DNA of 64,000 nucleotides from the NCBI RefSeq assembly GCF_021502655.1, contig NZ_JAKFFT010000004.1, positions 620,001 through 684,000 on the forward strand. Reading direction: 5' to 3'. Source of the stretch: Dyadobacter sp. CY347 (GTDB taxonomy: Bacteria > Bacteroidota > Bacteroidia > Cytophagales > Spirosomataceae). The first letter of the stretch is position 1. Each line of letters opens with the position of its first letter. The notes beneath the pieces are model-generated. The model saw nothing but the letters and a program-made list of their open reading frames with translations. It was not told the origin of the DNA and did no database searches. Both the position numbers and the translations under genes were made by a program. Positions 18,816 to 27,276 of the stretch are shown here, in pieces.

Positions 18816-19834
18816 AGATTGCTGTTATAGCCAAGACCAGACTACCGATCGCTGAGCCATTTCGGGGAGGCCTGGAAGCGTTTACCCACGCATTATGTAA
18901 AGAGTACATAAGTCTCGGTCACGAAATCACTTTGTATGCGCATGCAGATAGCGACCCAGAACTGAATGTAAAAGGTTTTTACGCCGATGAACATCGGGAA
19001 AACGAGTATTTCGAAATATATGAGACCGATGAATATCTTTCGATACTTGAAGATATTGAACAAAATAATTTTGATGTCGTTCATAACAATTCCACTCATG
19101 AGCTGCCGATACTATGGGGTGTGAAGGCTCCGGTTCCGGTGGTCACAACCATCCATACGCCTCCCATCAGCAAATTAAAAGCAGCGATTAAGATTTGCTC
19201 GGGTTCTGAAAATCTGCATTTCGTTTTACCCTCAAAATCCTTTGGAGCGACGTGGCAACCTTATTTGAATGATGGTTCAATGGTCATTTATAATGGTGTA
19301 GATCTTATTAAGTGGCCGCTCGTGCGCGAAAGCCCGGATTATCTGTTTTGGTTTGGAAGGATCGTGCATGCAAAAGGTCTGGATATTGTGATAGACGCAG
19401 CCCACGAACTCAATATGCCCTTAAAGTTTGCGGGACCGCTCGATGATCAAAGGTATTTTGATGAACAAATCAGCCCGCGTATGACGGAGAACGATATCTA
19501 TCTTGGTCATTTAAAACAATCTGATATTCGATTGCATATGAAAGGGGCATCCGCGATCGTGAACGCCGTCCGCTGGGAGGAGCCATTTGGCCTCACCAAT
19601 ATAGAAGCCATGTCGTCGGGCGTGCCGGTAGCCGGATTTGACCGCGGTGCTTTTCGGGAATTGATCAACGTTGATAGCGGCGTTGTTGCGGAGCAAAAGA
19701 ATGTAAAATCGCTTGCCAAAGCAATCACATCTGCGATACCACTCGAAAGCAACAAAGTGAGGCGCCATGCGGAAACATTTTCTTTAAGAACAATGGCAGA
19801 GCGTTATGTACATTACTTTGAAGCACTGCTATGA
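18812..19834 (+). CDS. Family 4 glycosyltransferase, divergent paralogue
   Basis: A 340-residue GT-B fold enzyme starting MKIAVIAKTRLPIAEPFRGG. The E-x7-E signature is EEPFGLTNIE (about residue 252) and the glycine-rich tail reads SSGVPVAGFDRGAFREL. It keeps the R-I-x-x-x-K-x-x-x-x-A-I/A donor-site pattern (RIVHAKGLDIVIDAA) but is clearly less similar to the flanking two than they are to each other, so it likely uses a different donor or acceptor. It overlaps both neighbours by 4 bases (ATGA). Confidence 0.9.
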   Translation: MKIAVIAKTRLPIAEPFRGGLEAFTHALCKEYISLGHEITLYAHADSDPELNVKGFYADEHRENEYFEIYETDEYLSILEDIEQNNFDVVHNNSTHELPILWGVKAPVPVVTTIHTPPISKLKAAIKICSGSENLHFVLPSKSFGATWQPYLNDGSMVIYNGVDLIKWPLVRESPDYLFWFGRIVHAKGLDIVIDAAHELNMPLKFAGPLDDQRYFDEQISPRMTENDIYLGHLKQSDIRLHMKGASAIVNAVRWEEPFGLTNIEAMSSGVPVAGFDRGAFRELINVDSGVVAEQKNVKSLAKAITSAIPLESNKVRRHAETFSLRTMAERYVHYFEALL

Positions 19835-20889
19835 AAATACTCCTTGTTGCCGGACCATTCATCTCGCTGCGTGAACCATACAATGGAGGCACGGAAGCGT
19901 TCATCGTTGAGCATGCCAATGCATTGGTGCGTCTGGGGCATACGGTGGATGTGATCGCCAGGGACGCGGATGAGAAAAATCTGTTTAATGTGATTGAGTT
20001 TCATGAGAGCCCGCTTAGCATGAAAGATGATGCATACCGGCCGTGTTCGGAAGTGCTCGGACAGCAACATTATCAGACATTACAATATGGAATGTTTGAT
20101 GTTAGTGACTACGACGTCATTCATTATAATTCGTTTATACCTGAAATCTATTCCGTTGGTGCACTTCACAAAACGCCGAGCGTGCTTACATTGCATCTGC
20201 CGCCAACAGAAAAATTTGTACTGATGTATAAATTTTTTATTAAGCATGCTAATGTCTTGCCGATCGGTATTTCGAAGCGGATGAGCCAACAATGGAAGGC
20301 ATTTCTCGGCAGAGATGTGGAGGTGATTTTAAATGGAATATTACTTGAAAAGTGGAAGTTACATGCCCGAAATGCTGACGGGTATTTATTATGGAGCGGG
20401 CGCATCGCCAAAGAAAAAAACGTTGAAGCCGCTATAAAGCTGGCCAATCACTTAAAACTGCCACTTAAAATTGTCGGCCCCATATTTGACAATAAATATT
20501 TCCTTGAACATGTCCAGCCGCAGCTAAACGAAAGGATTGAATACATTTCACACGCCACGCAGCATCAATTAAGTAAACTTGTGGCGGGCGCTTCGGCATT
20601 TTTGGCAACGGCTACCTGGGAAGAGCCTTTCGGCCTGAGCACGGTTGAGATGCTGGCAAGTGGTTTACCCGTCGTAGGGTTCAATACCGCCATTCCTCCT
20701 GAATTGCGCCACGAAAAAGTGTCCATAGCAGTTGATTCACATGACTGGCGCGATCTTGTCGAGCCATTAGAAATTGCTAAAAAGTCGGAGCCGGAAGCAT
20801 GCAGAGACTTTGCAGCCTCTTTTGATTTGAAAAAAACAGCCGCAGCTTACGTAAAGGTTTATGAACGCATTGCGAAAAAAGTCGGGTGA
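19831..20889 (+). CDS. Family 4 glycosyltransferase, third paralogue
   Basis: A 352-residue enzyme starting MKILLVAGPFISLREPYNGG. It shares long blocks with the first gene of the operon: AFIV-x-x-A-N-x-L-V near the N-terminus, KEKNVEAAIKLANHLKLPLK in the middle, and TATWEEPFGLSTVEMLASGL at the E-x7-E site. The two are evidently products of a duplication that flanked or spanned the middle gene. It is coupled upstream through ATGA and downstream through TGATG. Confidence 0.9.
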   Translation: MKILLVAGPFISLREPYNGGTEAFIVEHANALVRLGHTVDVIARDADEKNLFNVIEFHESPLSMKDDAYRPCSEVLGQQHYQTLQYGMFDVSDYDVIHYNSFIPEIYSVGALHKTPSVLTLHLPPTEKFVLMYKFFIKHANVLPIGISKRMSQQWKAFLGRDVEVILNGILLEKWKLHARNADGYLLWSGRIAKEKNVEAAIKLANHLKLPLKIVGPIFDNKYFLEHVQPQLNERIEYISHATQHQLSKLVAGASAFLATATWEEPFGLSTVEMLASGLPVVGFNTAIPPELRHEKVSIAVDSHDWRDLVEPLEIAKKSEPEACRDFAASFDLKKTAAAYVKVYERIAKKVG

Positions 20890-21917
20890 TGAAGAAGCCA
20901 GCAATATTCTATTTTGTACATGCACACGGGAATGGCCATAGGGCAACATTCAATATGTTGTATCCGGCATTGTCAGTCTATTTTGAGGTTATCGCGATCA
21001 CTACGAACAGCGACATAACCAGGTATTTGCATAAAAACCACGACGTTCAAGTGCTGGAACTGCCTCCAAAGTATCCGGCTGACTATGAAATACCAGCGCA
21101 TACATTTTCAAAAGCCTTTGAAGTTACACCGTATGCGATCGAGCCTGCGAAGCGGGCACAAGCGCTGGCCGAAGCAATAGCCCAATACAACCCAAAAGCT
21201 TTCTATTGCGACGGTGTTCCTGAGTTGGCCATTATGGTGCGGGGCATGGGTGTCCCGGTCGTTTTGGTCCACCTGCCCGGAAATGTCATGGGCGATCCGA
21301 CACAGGTTTTTGCGCATGAACTGGCGGATCAAATCGTAGCTCATTTTCCATCCTCCCTGGAACAGGCGAATTATTTGTTTGCATCCAAAACCTATTATAG
21401 CGGATACATTTCCAAGTATTCCAACCGTGAGTCAAGCCGCAGAAACCATTCAGATAATGATAATATAACAGTGCTGTTAGGCTACGATAATTACGATGAA
21501 TCGGTGCTTAAAAATATGACATGTGATCAAGATACACGGTTCACCATTATCGGTAATAATCGGAAATATGATTTAGGTCAAAATTGTAAACAGCTCGGCC
21601 TGGTTAAAGACATTAGCGAAGCTATTGTTGGAGAAGTAGTCATTTCAGCAGCTGGCCAAAACACGATTGCGGAGCTTTTGTCGCTTAATAAACGTCTGAT
21701 CCTGCTGCCTGAACCCAGACCGTATAATGAGCAAGTAGTACATGCGAATATGTTAGCTGATCAAAATGTTGCGCTGTTGGCGCAGGAAAATTTCAGTGCT
21801 GGGCAGTGGCAATATCTGCTGCAAAAAGCGAAAGAATTTACTCCTTTCTACCAAAATTTAGTGAATGCATCAGCACCGGAGGAAATCGCGCAAAAAATGA
21901 AAAGCTGGTATGCCTGA
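20889..21917 (+). CDS. GT-B glycosyltransferase of the MurG/GT28-like type
   Basis: Starting at ATG 20889, whose A is the last base of the previous stop (TGATG), the protein has 342 residues; a GTG one codon earlier is possible. The N-terminus MKKPAIFYFVHAHGNGHRAT holds the G-x-G-H-x-x-x glycine-rich acceptor loop seen in GT28 and UDP-glycosyltransferases, and the C-terminus holds the donor-site block VVISAAGQNTIAELLSLNKR with LLPEPRPYNEQVVHANML. It is not a true MurG because the length, surrounding genes and acceptor region differ. It is the last gene of the operon and probably performs a further sugar transfer on the same unknown product. Confidence 0.85.
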   Translation: MKKPAIFYFVHAHGNGHRATFNMLYPALSVYFEVIAITTNSDITRYLHKNHDVQVLELPPKYPADYEIPAHTFSKAFEVTPYAIEPAKRAQALAEAIAQYNPKAFYCDGVPELAIMVRGMGVPVVLVHLPGNVMGDPTQVFAHELADQIVAHFPSSLEQANYLFASKTYYSGYISKYSNRESSRRNHSDNDNITVLLGYDNYDESVLKNMTCDQDTRFTIIGNNRKYDLGQNCKQLGLVKDISEAIVGEVVISAAGQNTIAELLSLNKRLILLPEPRPYNEQVVHANMLADQNVALLAQENFSAGQWQYLLQKAKEFTPFYQNLVNASAPEEIAQKMKSWYA

Positions 21918-21925
21918 ATTCAGTA

Positions 21926-23230
21926 TTATCCGGGAATCCGGTAACCATTGTGATAATCTTTTTCAATCAGCTTATTGGCATCCGAGTCATCGAACTTTCC
22001 TTTTTCAGCGTTCCAAATCAGTTTTTTGCCGGTTCGGAAAGCGATGTTGCCCATTTGAGATACGATAGCAACGTCGGCACCAACCTGGATCGGCGCGTGC
22101 AGATCTTCCAGTTTTCTGGATCGGATTACTTCAATGAAATTTTTGGTGTGCATGTCTAAGCCATTATCAGAAGCTTTCTGAACAGCCACCGCTTCCATTT
22201 TCTGACCTTGCGGCACCACTTCCCAGCTGTTTCGGTCGAGTAGGAGCGTGCCGTTGGCACCCATGAATGCGATGCCATGTTCCCGGCCGTAAATTCCTGC
22301 GCCATAACCAATTGCATGTTCCCATTGAATGTTAAAGCCGTCGAATTCGAACACGGTTGTCATCGTATCCGGCGCATCCACGCCGAAATTAAGGACCTTA
22401 TTGCCAGATGCCATGACACTTTTGGGCGTGCTGGCTTTCATGCCAAGCAATGCATAATCAAGCAAATGCACGCCCCAGTCGGTCATGATGCCGCCTGCAT
22501 AATCCCAATACCAGCGGAATTTTCCGTGAAAACGGTTTGGGTTAAAAGGTCTTTTTGGAGCAGGTCCAAGCCACATATTATAATCAACGCCAGCAGGGAC
22601 AGGCGCGTCTGGCAAGTCGGTTAGCGGTGTTCCATAATTGAAATGTCCCCAAACTTTAACCAAACCGATCTTCCCCAACTTACCCGAATGCACAAATTCA
22701 ATCGCATCCGCAAAATGTTTCTGGCTGCGCTGCCATTGCCCCACCTGGACCACCCGCTTCGTGCGCGCCTGTGCAGCCACCATGCTCCGGCATTCTGCAA
22801 TGGAATTTCCAATCGGCTTTTCCACATACACATCCTTCCCCGCTTCACAAGCCTCCGCCATCATGAGGCAATGCCAATGGTCTGGCGAGCCGATTACGAC
22901 TGCATCAATGTCCTTATCTTCCAGCAGCTTACGATAATCGCCATAAGTTTTGACACGCATTCCTTTTGCTGCAAGCTCAGCCGCCCGCTTATCCAGCATA
23001 TTTTTATCCACATCACACAAAGCCACGCAAGTCACATCCGGATTTTTTAGCACTGCATTCAAATCCGCCCAGCCCATTCCGTTAATGCCAATGGCCGCCA
23101 CGCGGATGGTTTCGGCTGGGGAAACAATTTTAGGAGAAAATGAGTCTGAAAATGAAACAGTTGGCAAAACTGCAATGCCCGAAGCCATTGCAGATGTTGT
23201 ACGAATAAAGTTTCTCCTGGAAGTCAGCAT
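21926..23230 (-). CDS. Tat-exported Gfo/Idh/MocA-family oxidoreductase
   Basis: The 434-residue protein begins MLTSRRNFIRTTSAMASGIA, a twin-arginine signal (SRRNFIR), so it is folded with its cofactor before export to the periplasm. The Rossmann domain follows (IRVAAIGINGMGWADLNAVL), with VVIGSPDHWHCLMMAEA and the family lysine in VYVEKPIG. The C-terminal part has the GGIMTDWGVHLLDYALLGM substrate-domain helix. Such secreted members act on sugars or sugar derivatives and are abundant near Bacteroidota carbohydrate loci. Its stop is 8 bases from the convergent glycosyltransferase stop. A possible minus-strand -7 box (TAATTTTG, 23301-23294) lies 64 bases upstream without a clear -33. Confidence 0.92.
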   Translation of the reverse strand: MLTSRRNFIRTTSAMASGIAVLPTVSFSDSFSPKIVSPAETIRVAAIGINGMGWADLNAVLKNPDVTCVALCDVDKNMLDKRAAELAAKGMRVKTYGDYRKLLEDKDIDAVVIGSPDHWHCLMMAEACEAGKDVYVEKPIGNSIAECRSMVAAQARTKRVVQVGQWQRSQKHFADAIEFVHSGKLGKIGLVKVWGHFNYGTPLTDLPDAPVPAGVDYNMWLGPAPKRPFNPNRFHGKFRWYWDYAGGIMTDWGVHLLDYALLGMKASTPKSVMASGNKVLNFGVDAPDTMTTVFEFDGFNIQWEHAIGYGAGIYGREHGIAFMGANGTLLLDRNSWEVVPQGQKMEAVAVQKASDNGLDMHTKNFIEVIRSRKLEDLHAPIQVGADVAIVSQMGNIAFRTGKKLIWNAEKGKFDDSDANKLIEKDYHNGYRIPG

Positions 23231-23340
23231 AAGGATAGGAATAGTAGAATATTCTAAATGTATAGAAATATAATGCTACCGAGCATCTTTTGCCAAAATT
23301 ATTCCAAGCAATTAGATTGAAGAAAAAGAAAAATAATAAT

Positions 23341-23370
23341 TTGATTTTGAAAAATTGGCGTCTACATTTG
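23341..23370 (+). promoter_or_regulatory. Predicted promoter of the iron-uptake-like operon
   Basis: TTG at 23341-23343, then exactly 19 bases, then TACATTTG at 23363-23370, is an excellent match to the Bacteroidota -33 and -7 elements (TAnnTTTG). The transcript would begin near 23377, leaving a leader of about 200 nt before the ATG at 23580. Confidence 0.6.
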
Positions 23371-23505
23371 CACAAATTATAATTAGTCTAAATAGTAACA
23401 CGTGTGCCTTAATTACCTCGGAATAAATAAAATATGCTTGCTCAACGTCTTTCTGTTCCACTTCAAACTGACTCTATGCAATAGAAACTAATACCAAATA
23501 AAAAA

Positions 23506-23578
23506 GGCCGCACGGCGCCAACCGTACGGCCAAAACACGCGAGCGTGTTCACTTTTAAAGTCGTCAAAAATTAAAAGT
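23506..23578 (+). promoter_or_regulatory. Three consecutive hairpins in the leader of the TonB receptor gene
   Basis: Hairpin 1: GGCCGCACGG (23506-23515) with CCGTACGGCC (23522-23531), one mismatch. Hairpin 2: AACACGC (23534-23540) with GCGTGTT (23543-23549), perfect, though the GA loop is too tight and one pair must open. Hairpin 3: ACTTTTAA (23551-23558) with TTAAAAGT (23571-23578), ending one base before the start codon so that it would hide the translation initiation region. There is no following U-run. Attenuation or translational control is an inference. Confidence 0.55.
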
Positions 23579-23579
23579 A

Positions 23580-25949
23580 ATGCAATTTATAAAAATCTTG
23601 ATTACAGGCATATTATGTGCTTGTACGAGCGCAATTTTTGCGCAAACGGCCGTTTTGAAAGGAACGGTCCGGTCTGATGCCGGCGAGCTTCTTCCCGGCG
23701 CAGCAATCACCTTATCTGGTGTATCCAAAGGCACTTTCACCGATGCAAAAGGGCATTTTACCCTTGAAAACGTGCCTTTCGGTGCTTGTACACTCGTCGT
23801 TTCCTTCCTCGGATATGATCCCGAAACAAAGCATTTTACATTAAAAGCAGGCGAAAACAAAACTGAAAATTTTCGTCTGAAAGCCAACACCCAAGAGCTC
23901 GAATCCGTCTCGGTGATCGGCCGGTCGGAAGCTAGGGAAGTCAATCGGCAAGCTTACAATGTTACTGCTATTGATGCTAAAAAACTGCAAAACTCAACAT
24001 TAGATTTATCCCACGCACTCGACCGTGTTTCGGGTGTAAGGGTGCGGGAAAGTGGCGGACTGGGCTCTAATATGAATTTTTCGCTTAATGGCTTTACCGG
24101 CCGCCAGGTGAAATTTTTTCTGGATGGCGTCCCGATGGACAATTTCGGGTCGTCATTTCAGCTGAATAACATTCCCATTAACCTTGCCGAAAGGGTGGAA
24201 GTTTACAAAGGGGTGGTCCCGATCTGGCTTGGTTCGGATGCATTGGGCGGGGCTGTGAACATTGTAACGGGATCACGGCAAAATAGTTATCTGGATGCAT
24301 CCTACTCGTATGGATCATTCAACACGCATCGTACGGGAATCAATGCAGGATTTACGGGGAAATCGGGCTTCACTTTTCAGGTCAATGCTTTCCAGAATTA
24401 TTCGGATAACAATTACTGGATCAATGTAGATGTGGCCGATGTGAACACAGGCGAATATTTCCGTAACCAGCGCCTGCGCCGTTTTCACGACACGTATCAC
24501 AATGAGACACTGATCGCGAATGTGGGCGTTGTTGGGAAAAAGTTTGCGGATAAATTGCTGCTGGGCATCACATTAGGCCAAAACCGCGCCGAAATCCAGA
24601 CGGGTGCGCGCATGGTCAGCGTTTTTGGGCAATGGCATCGGAAAGGCAACATTGTGATGCCGAGCTTGAAATACCAGAAGAAGGATTTGTTTGTCAAAGG
24701 GTTGAGCGTCAACCTTTCTGCCAATTATAACTTAGGTCAGGAGCAAAATGTAGACACCGTTTACCGCCGTTACAACTGGTTCCAGCAGTTCAAACAGTAT
24801 GAAGGATTGGGCAGCGAACGCGAACGCTCGCTTTACAAATTCCGTAACAACAACGGACTCGTAACCGCCAATGTCACTTACCAGCTGGACGACCGGCACG
24901 CCATCACAATCAACAACGTTTATAACACTTTCAACAGAAAAGGCCGCGACGAGCTTTATCCCGACGCTGACCGCTACGAACAGCCGCGTTTCAACACCAA
25001 AAATGTGCTCGGATTAGGCTACAAATTCGATTACAGCGACCGGTGGAGCACTTCGCTTTTTCTAAAACAATTCTCACAGTTCAATAAATTTTCGGTCACC
25101 TATAACCCCACCGGCAACTACGGCGATGTGGCTTATAGGATCCAGAAGAACCGGTTTGATAAGTTTGGTTATGGCATTGCCTCCGCGTATTTTTTACTCA
25201 AAAACTTACAACTGAAGGGCTCCTACGAAAAGAGTTACCGCCTGCCGGAAACGGATGAATTGTTCGGTGATTTACTGAATTTGGAAGGCAACATTGACCT
25301 TAACCCTGAAAGCAGTGACAACTACAATCTGGGTTTCAGTTACCAAGCACAGTTGAACAAAATCCACCGTTTCAGCGTGGATGCCAACATTTTATATCGC
25401 AATGCAAAAGGCTTTATCCGCCCTAAACTGAATGCGAATCAGACCAAACAGGTTATGGACAACCTGGCGGATGTGACCAACTTCGGTGTCGACGGCGAAG
25501 TGCGATATTCATTCAAACAGCTCTTTACGGCTGGGGTTAACATGACTTACCAGGACCTGCGCAACAATACGCGCTTTGAAGACGGCTACACCACCGAAAG
25601 CCCGCTTTATCGTGACCGGATTCCAAATATGCCCTTCATGTTTGGCAATGCGGATGCATCCGTTTTCTTCAAAGATTTTGGCGCAAAAGGAAACACATTG
25701 ACACTTGGCTACAACCTGCTTTTTGTCCATGCTTACTATTTATACTGGCCAAGTTTGGGCAGCGACAAGCTCGACATTCCACGCCAGCTGAGCCACGATG
25801 TGAACATTGTGTACGCCATGGCCAACGGGAAATACAATGTGTCGATAGAGTGTAAAAATATGCTCGATGCCAAGCTTTACGACAATTTCAGCTTGCAAAA
25901 ACCCAGCCGCGGATTCTACGCCAAGCTCCGCTATTTCATCAGTAAATAA
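23580..25949 (+). CDS. TonB-dependent receptor, siderophore/iron type
   Basis: The 789-residue outer-membrane protein has a signal peptide (to about SAIFAQ), a carboxypeptidase-regulatory-like domain (about 24-105, AGELLPGAAITLSGVSKGTF) and a classical plug (ELESVSVIGRSEAREVNRQA; ALDRVSGVRVRESGGLGSNM; ERVEVYKGVVPIWLGSDALG). A 22-stranded barrel ends in a C-terminal aromatic strand (KLRYFISK). It is shorter than SusC proteins and lacks a SusD partner; downstream DUF4374, PepSY and DUF4198 genes are commonly iron-regulated companions, so the ligand is probably a siderophore or heme-like iron compound. Confidence 0.9.
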   Translation: MQFIKILITGILCACTSAIFAQTAVLKGTVRSDAGELLPGAAITLSGVSKGTFTDAKGHFTLENVPFGACTLVVSFLGYDPETKHFTLKAGENKTENFRLKANTQELESVSVIGRSEAREVNRQAYNVTAIDAKKLQNSTLDLSHALDRVSGVRVRESGGLGSNMNFSLNGFTGRQVKFFLDGVPMDNFGSSFQLNNIPINLAERVEVYKGVVPIWLGSDALGGAVNIVTGSRQNSYLDASYSYGSFNTHRTGINAGFTGKSGFTFQVNAFQNYSDNNYWINVDVADVNTGEYFRNQRLRRFHDTYHNETLIANVGVVGKKFADKLLLGITLGQNRAEIQTGARMVSVFGQWHRKGNIVMPSLKYQKKDLFVKGLSVNLSANYNLGQEQNVDTVYRRYNWFQQFKQYEGLGSERERSLYKFRNNNGLVTANVTYQLDDRHAITINNVYNTFNRKGRDELYPDADRYEQPRFNTKNVLGLGYKFDYSDRWSTSLFLKQFSQFNKFSVTYNPTGNYGDVAYRIQKNRFDKFGYGIASAYFLLKNLQLKGSYEKSYRLPETDELFGDLLNLEGNIDLNPESSDNYNLGFSYQAQLNKIHRFSVDANILYRNAKGFIRPKLNANQTKQVMDNLADVTNFGVDGEVRYSFKQLFTAGVNMTYQDLRNNTRFEDGYTTESPLYRDRIPNMPFMFGNADASVFFKDFGAKGNTLTLGYNLLFVHAYYLYWPSLGSDKLDIPRQLSHDVNIVYAMANGKYNVSIECKNMLDAKLYDNFSLQKPSRGFYAKLRYFISK

Positions 25950-25982
25950 CTTCAATTCATATAATTTTTTATAACTCAAAAA

Positions 25983-27230
25983 ATGAAAAGCTCAATAAAA
26001 AACCTCACGCTGGGTTTAGGCCTTGGCATATTCCTAACGGCTTGCAGCAGTGACAGCAATGTAACTCCAACGCCAGGTGAAGGCGGTGGAACGGGTAAAG
26101 CGAAATATGTAATTTCAGCCTTGCCAGTGGGTTCAACAGGCATTGCAGATTATCTTTTAACAGCAGAAAGCCTGACTTCTGGAACGGTTTCTACAGTAGG
26201 AAATGGCAAAGAACAAGACGGAACTTACCGCTATTATGTAACGCACAAAAACCGCTTTTTCAGCCTCCTTTACGGACAAGGCAACCCTGGCGCCGTAACG
26301 ACTTACAACTTGGACGGCAAAGGTGAACTGAACAAAGTTTCCGATTTCCAGGCAGAAACCGTTCAGGTTTTTGCACCGGTTGCAGATGACGTTCTGACCA
26401 TTAAAGTGCCTCGTTCAGGAAACGAAAGCGCTTCTTTGTATCGCATCAATGCTGAGCAATCCAAAATCGTGGGTGAAGCACAAGTTAACATTGTAAGACT
26501 GGCTGGAAACGGCGAGCGCGCGCATTTTACGTGGGCAACACAAGTGGGCGACAAAGTTTACGCACCTTATATGAGCATCAAAGGCGTTGCGCCGGACGTG
26601 TTCGGAACGAGCTATGCAGACAGCGCATGGATTGCCGTGCTTTCTTATCCTGGTTTGACGGTTGAAAAAGTCATTAAGGATGACCGCATTAGCTTCATCG
26701 GTCGCTATTTCAACAACGGACTGGCGGTGGATGAGCAAGGTGATGTTTACGCATATTCCGCTTCGGTTGGAACAAGCAGCGGCAAAATCACTTCTACAAA
26801 ACCTTCGTCTATCGTGCGTATCAAGGCCGGAACAACGGAGTTTGACAAAAGCTATTTGTTCAATGTTGAAAAAGCAGCGGGCGGCTACAACATCAGCGCA
26901 CAGCTTTATGTAGGCAAAGGAAATTTCATTCTGACCATGACCAGCCCTGCTGAAAAAGGTGCATATGCCCTTGGAAAACGCTTCGCAGCAGTGAATGTTT
27001 ACGATCAGTCATTCAAATGGGTGGATGGCATGCCCGATCCTGCAACCATTGCCAATGTTACCTCGACAAACTACACGCCAAAAGACGGCAAAGCAGGTTA
27101 CATCGGCATCACGCAAACGGATGGCGCAAGCTATGTATATGAAATCGACGCAGTTGCAGCAACTGGAAAACGCGGCTTGAAAGTAGAAGGCGGCGTGATC
27201 ACGGCGATCAACATGCTTAGCTACGAATAG
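25983..27230 (+). CDS. DUF4374 family lipoprotein
   Basis: A 415-residue lipoprotein (lipobox FLTAC, cysteine 21, then SSDSN) with a repetitive beta-rich body like a propeller: blocks such as YYVTHKNRFFSLLYGQGNPG, VTTYNLDGKGELNKV and FTWATQVGDKVYAPYMSI match the DUF4374 family. These proteins accompany TonB receptors and PepSY proteins in iron-responsive operons of Bacteroidota; the molecular role is not established, but surface binding or presentation of an iron carrier is a reasonable guess. It lies 33 bases after the receptor and 46 bases before the PepSY gene. Confidence 0.85.
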   Translation: MKSSIKNLTLGLGLGIFLTACSSDSNVTPTPGEGGGTGKAKYVISALPVGSTGIADYLLTAESLTSGTVSTVGNGKEQDGTYRYYVTHKNRFFSLLYGQGNPGAVTTYNLDGKGELNKVSDFQAETVQVFAPVADDVLTIKVPRSGNESASLYRINAEQSKIVGEAQVNIVRLAGNGERAHFTWATQVGDKVYAPYMSIKGVAPDVFGTSYADSAWIAVLSYPGLTVEKVIKDDRISFIGRYFNNGLAVDEQGDVYAYSASVGTSSGKITSTKPSSIVRIKAGTTEFDKSYLFNVEKAAGGYNISAQLYVGKGNFILTMTSPAEKGAYALGKRFAAVNVYDQSFKWVDGMPDPATIANVTSTNYTPKDGKAGYIGITQTDGASYVYEIDAVAATGKRGLKVEGGVITAINMLSYE

Positions 27231-27276
27231 TCCGATTCCAACCCTATAATTCTTCACCTTCAAACCAGGACATCGC

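Larger units (their letters stand above)
23231..23579. other. Divergent intergenic region with promoter and hairpin leader
   Basis: No gene is visible. The left half carries the promoter region of the minus-strand oxidoreductase; the right half holds a plus-strand promoter (23341-23370) and a leader of about 200 nt with three hairpins in front of the TonB receptor gene. These are listed separately. The stretch 23371-23505 is AT-rich without a motif I can name. Confidence 0.75.

Noticed and set aside
20889-21917. MurG of peptidoglycan synthesis
   Set aside because: Only the GT-B fold motifs match; there is no mur or fts context, and the gene is coupled to GT4 enzymes.
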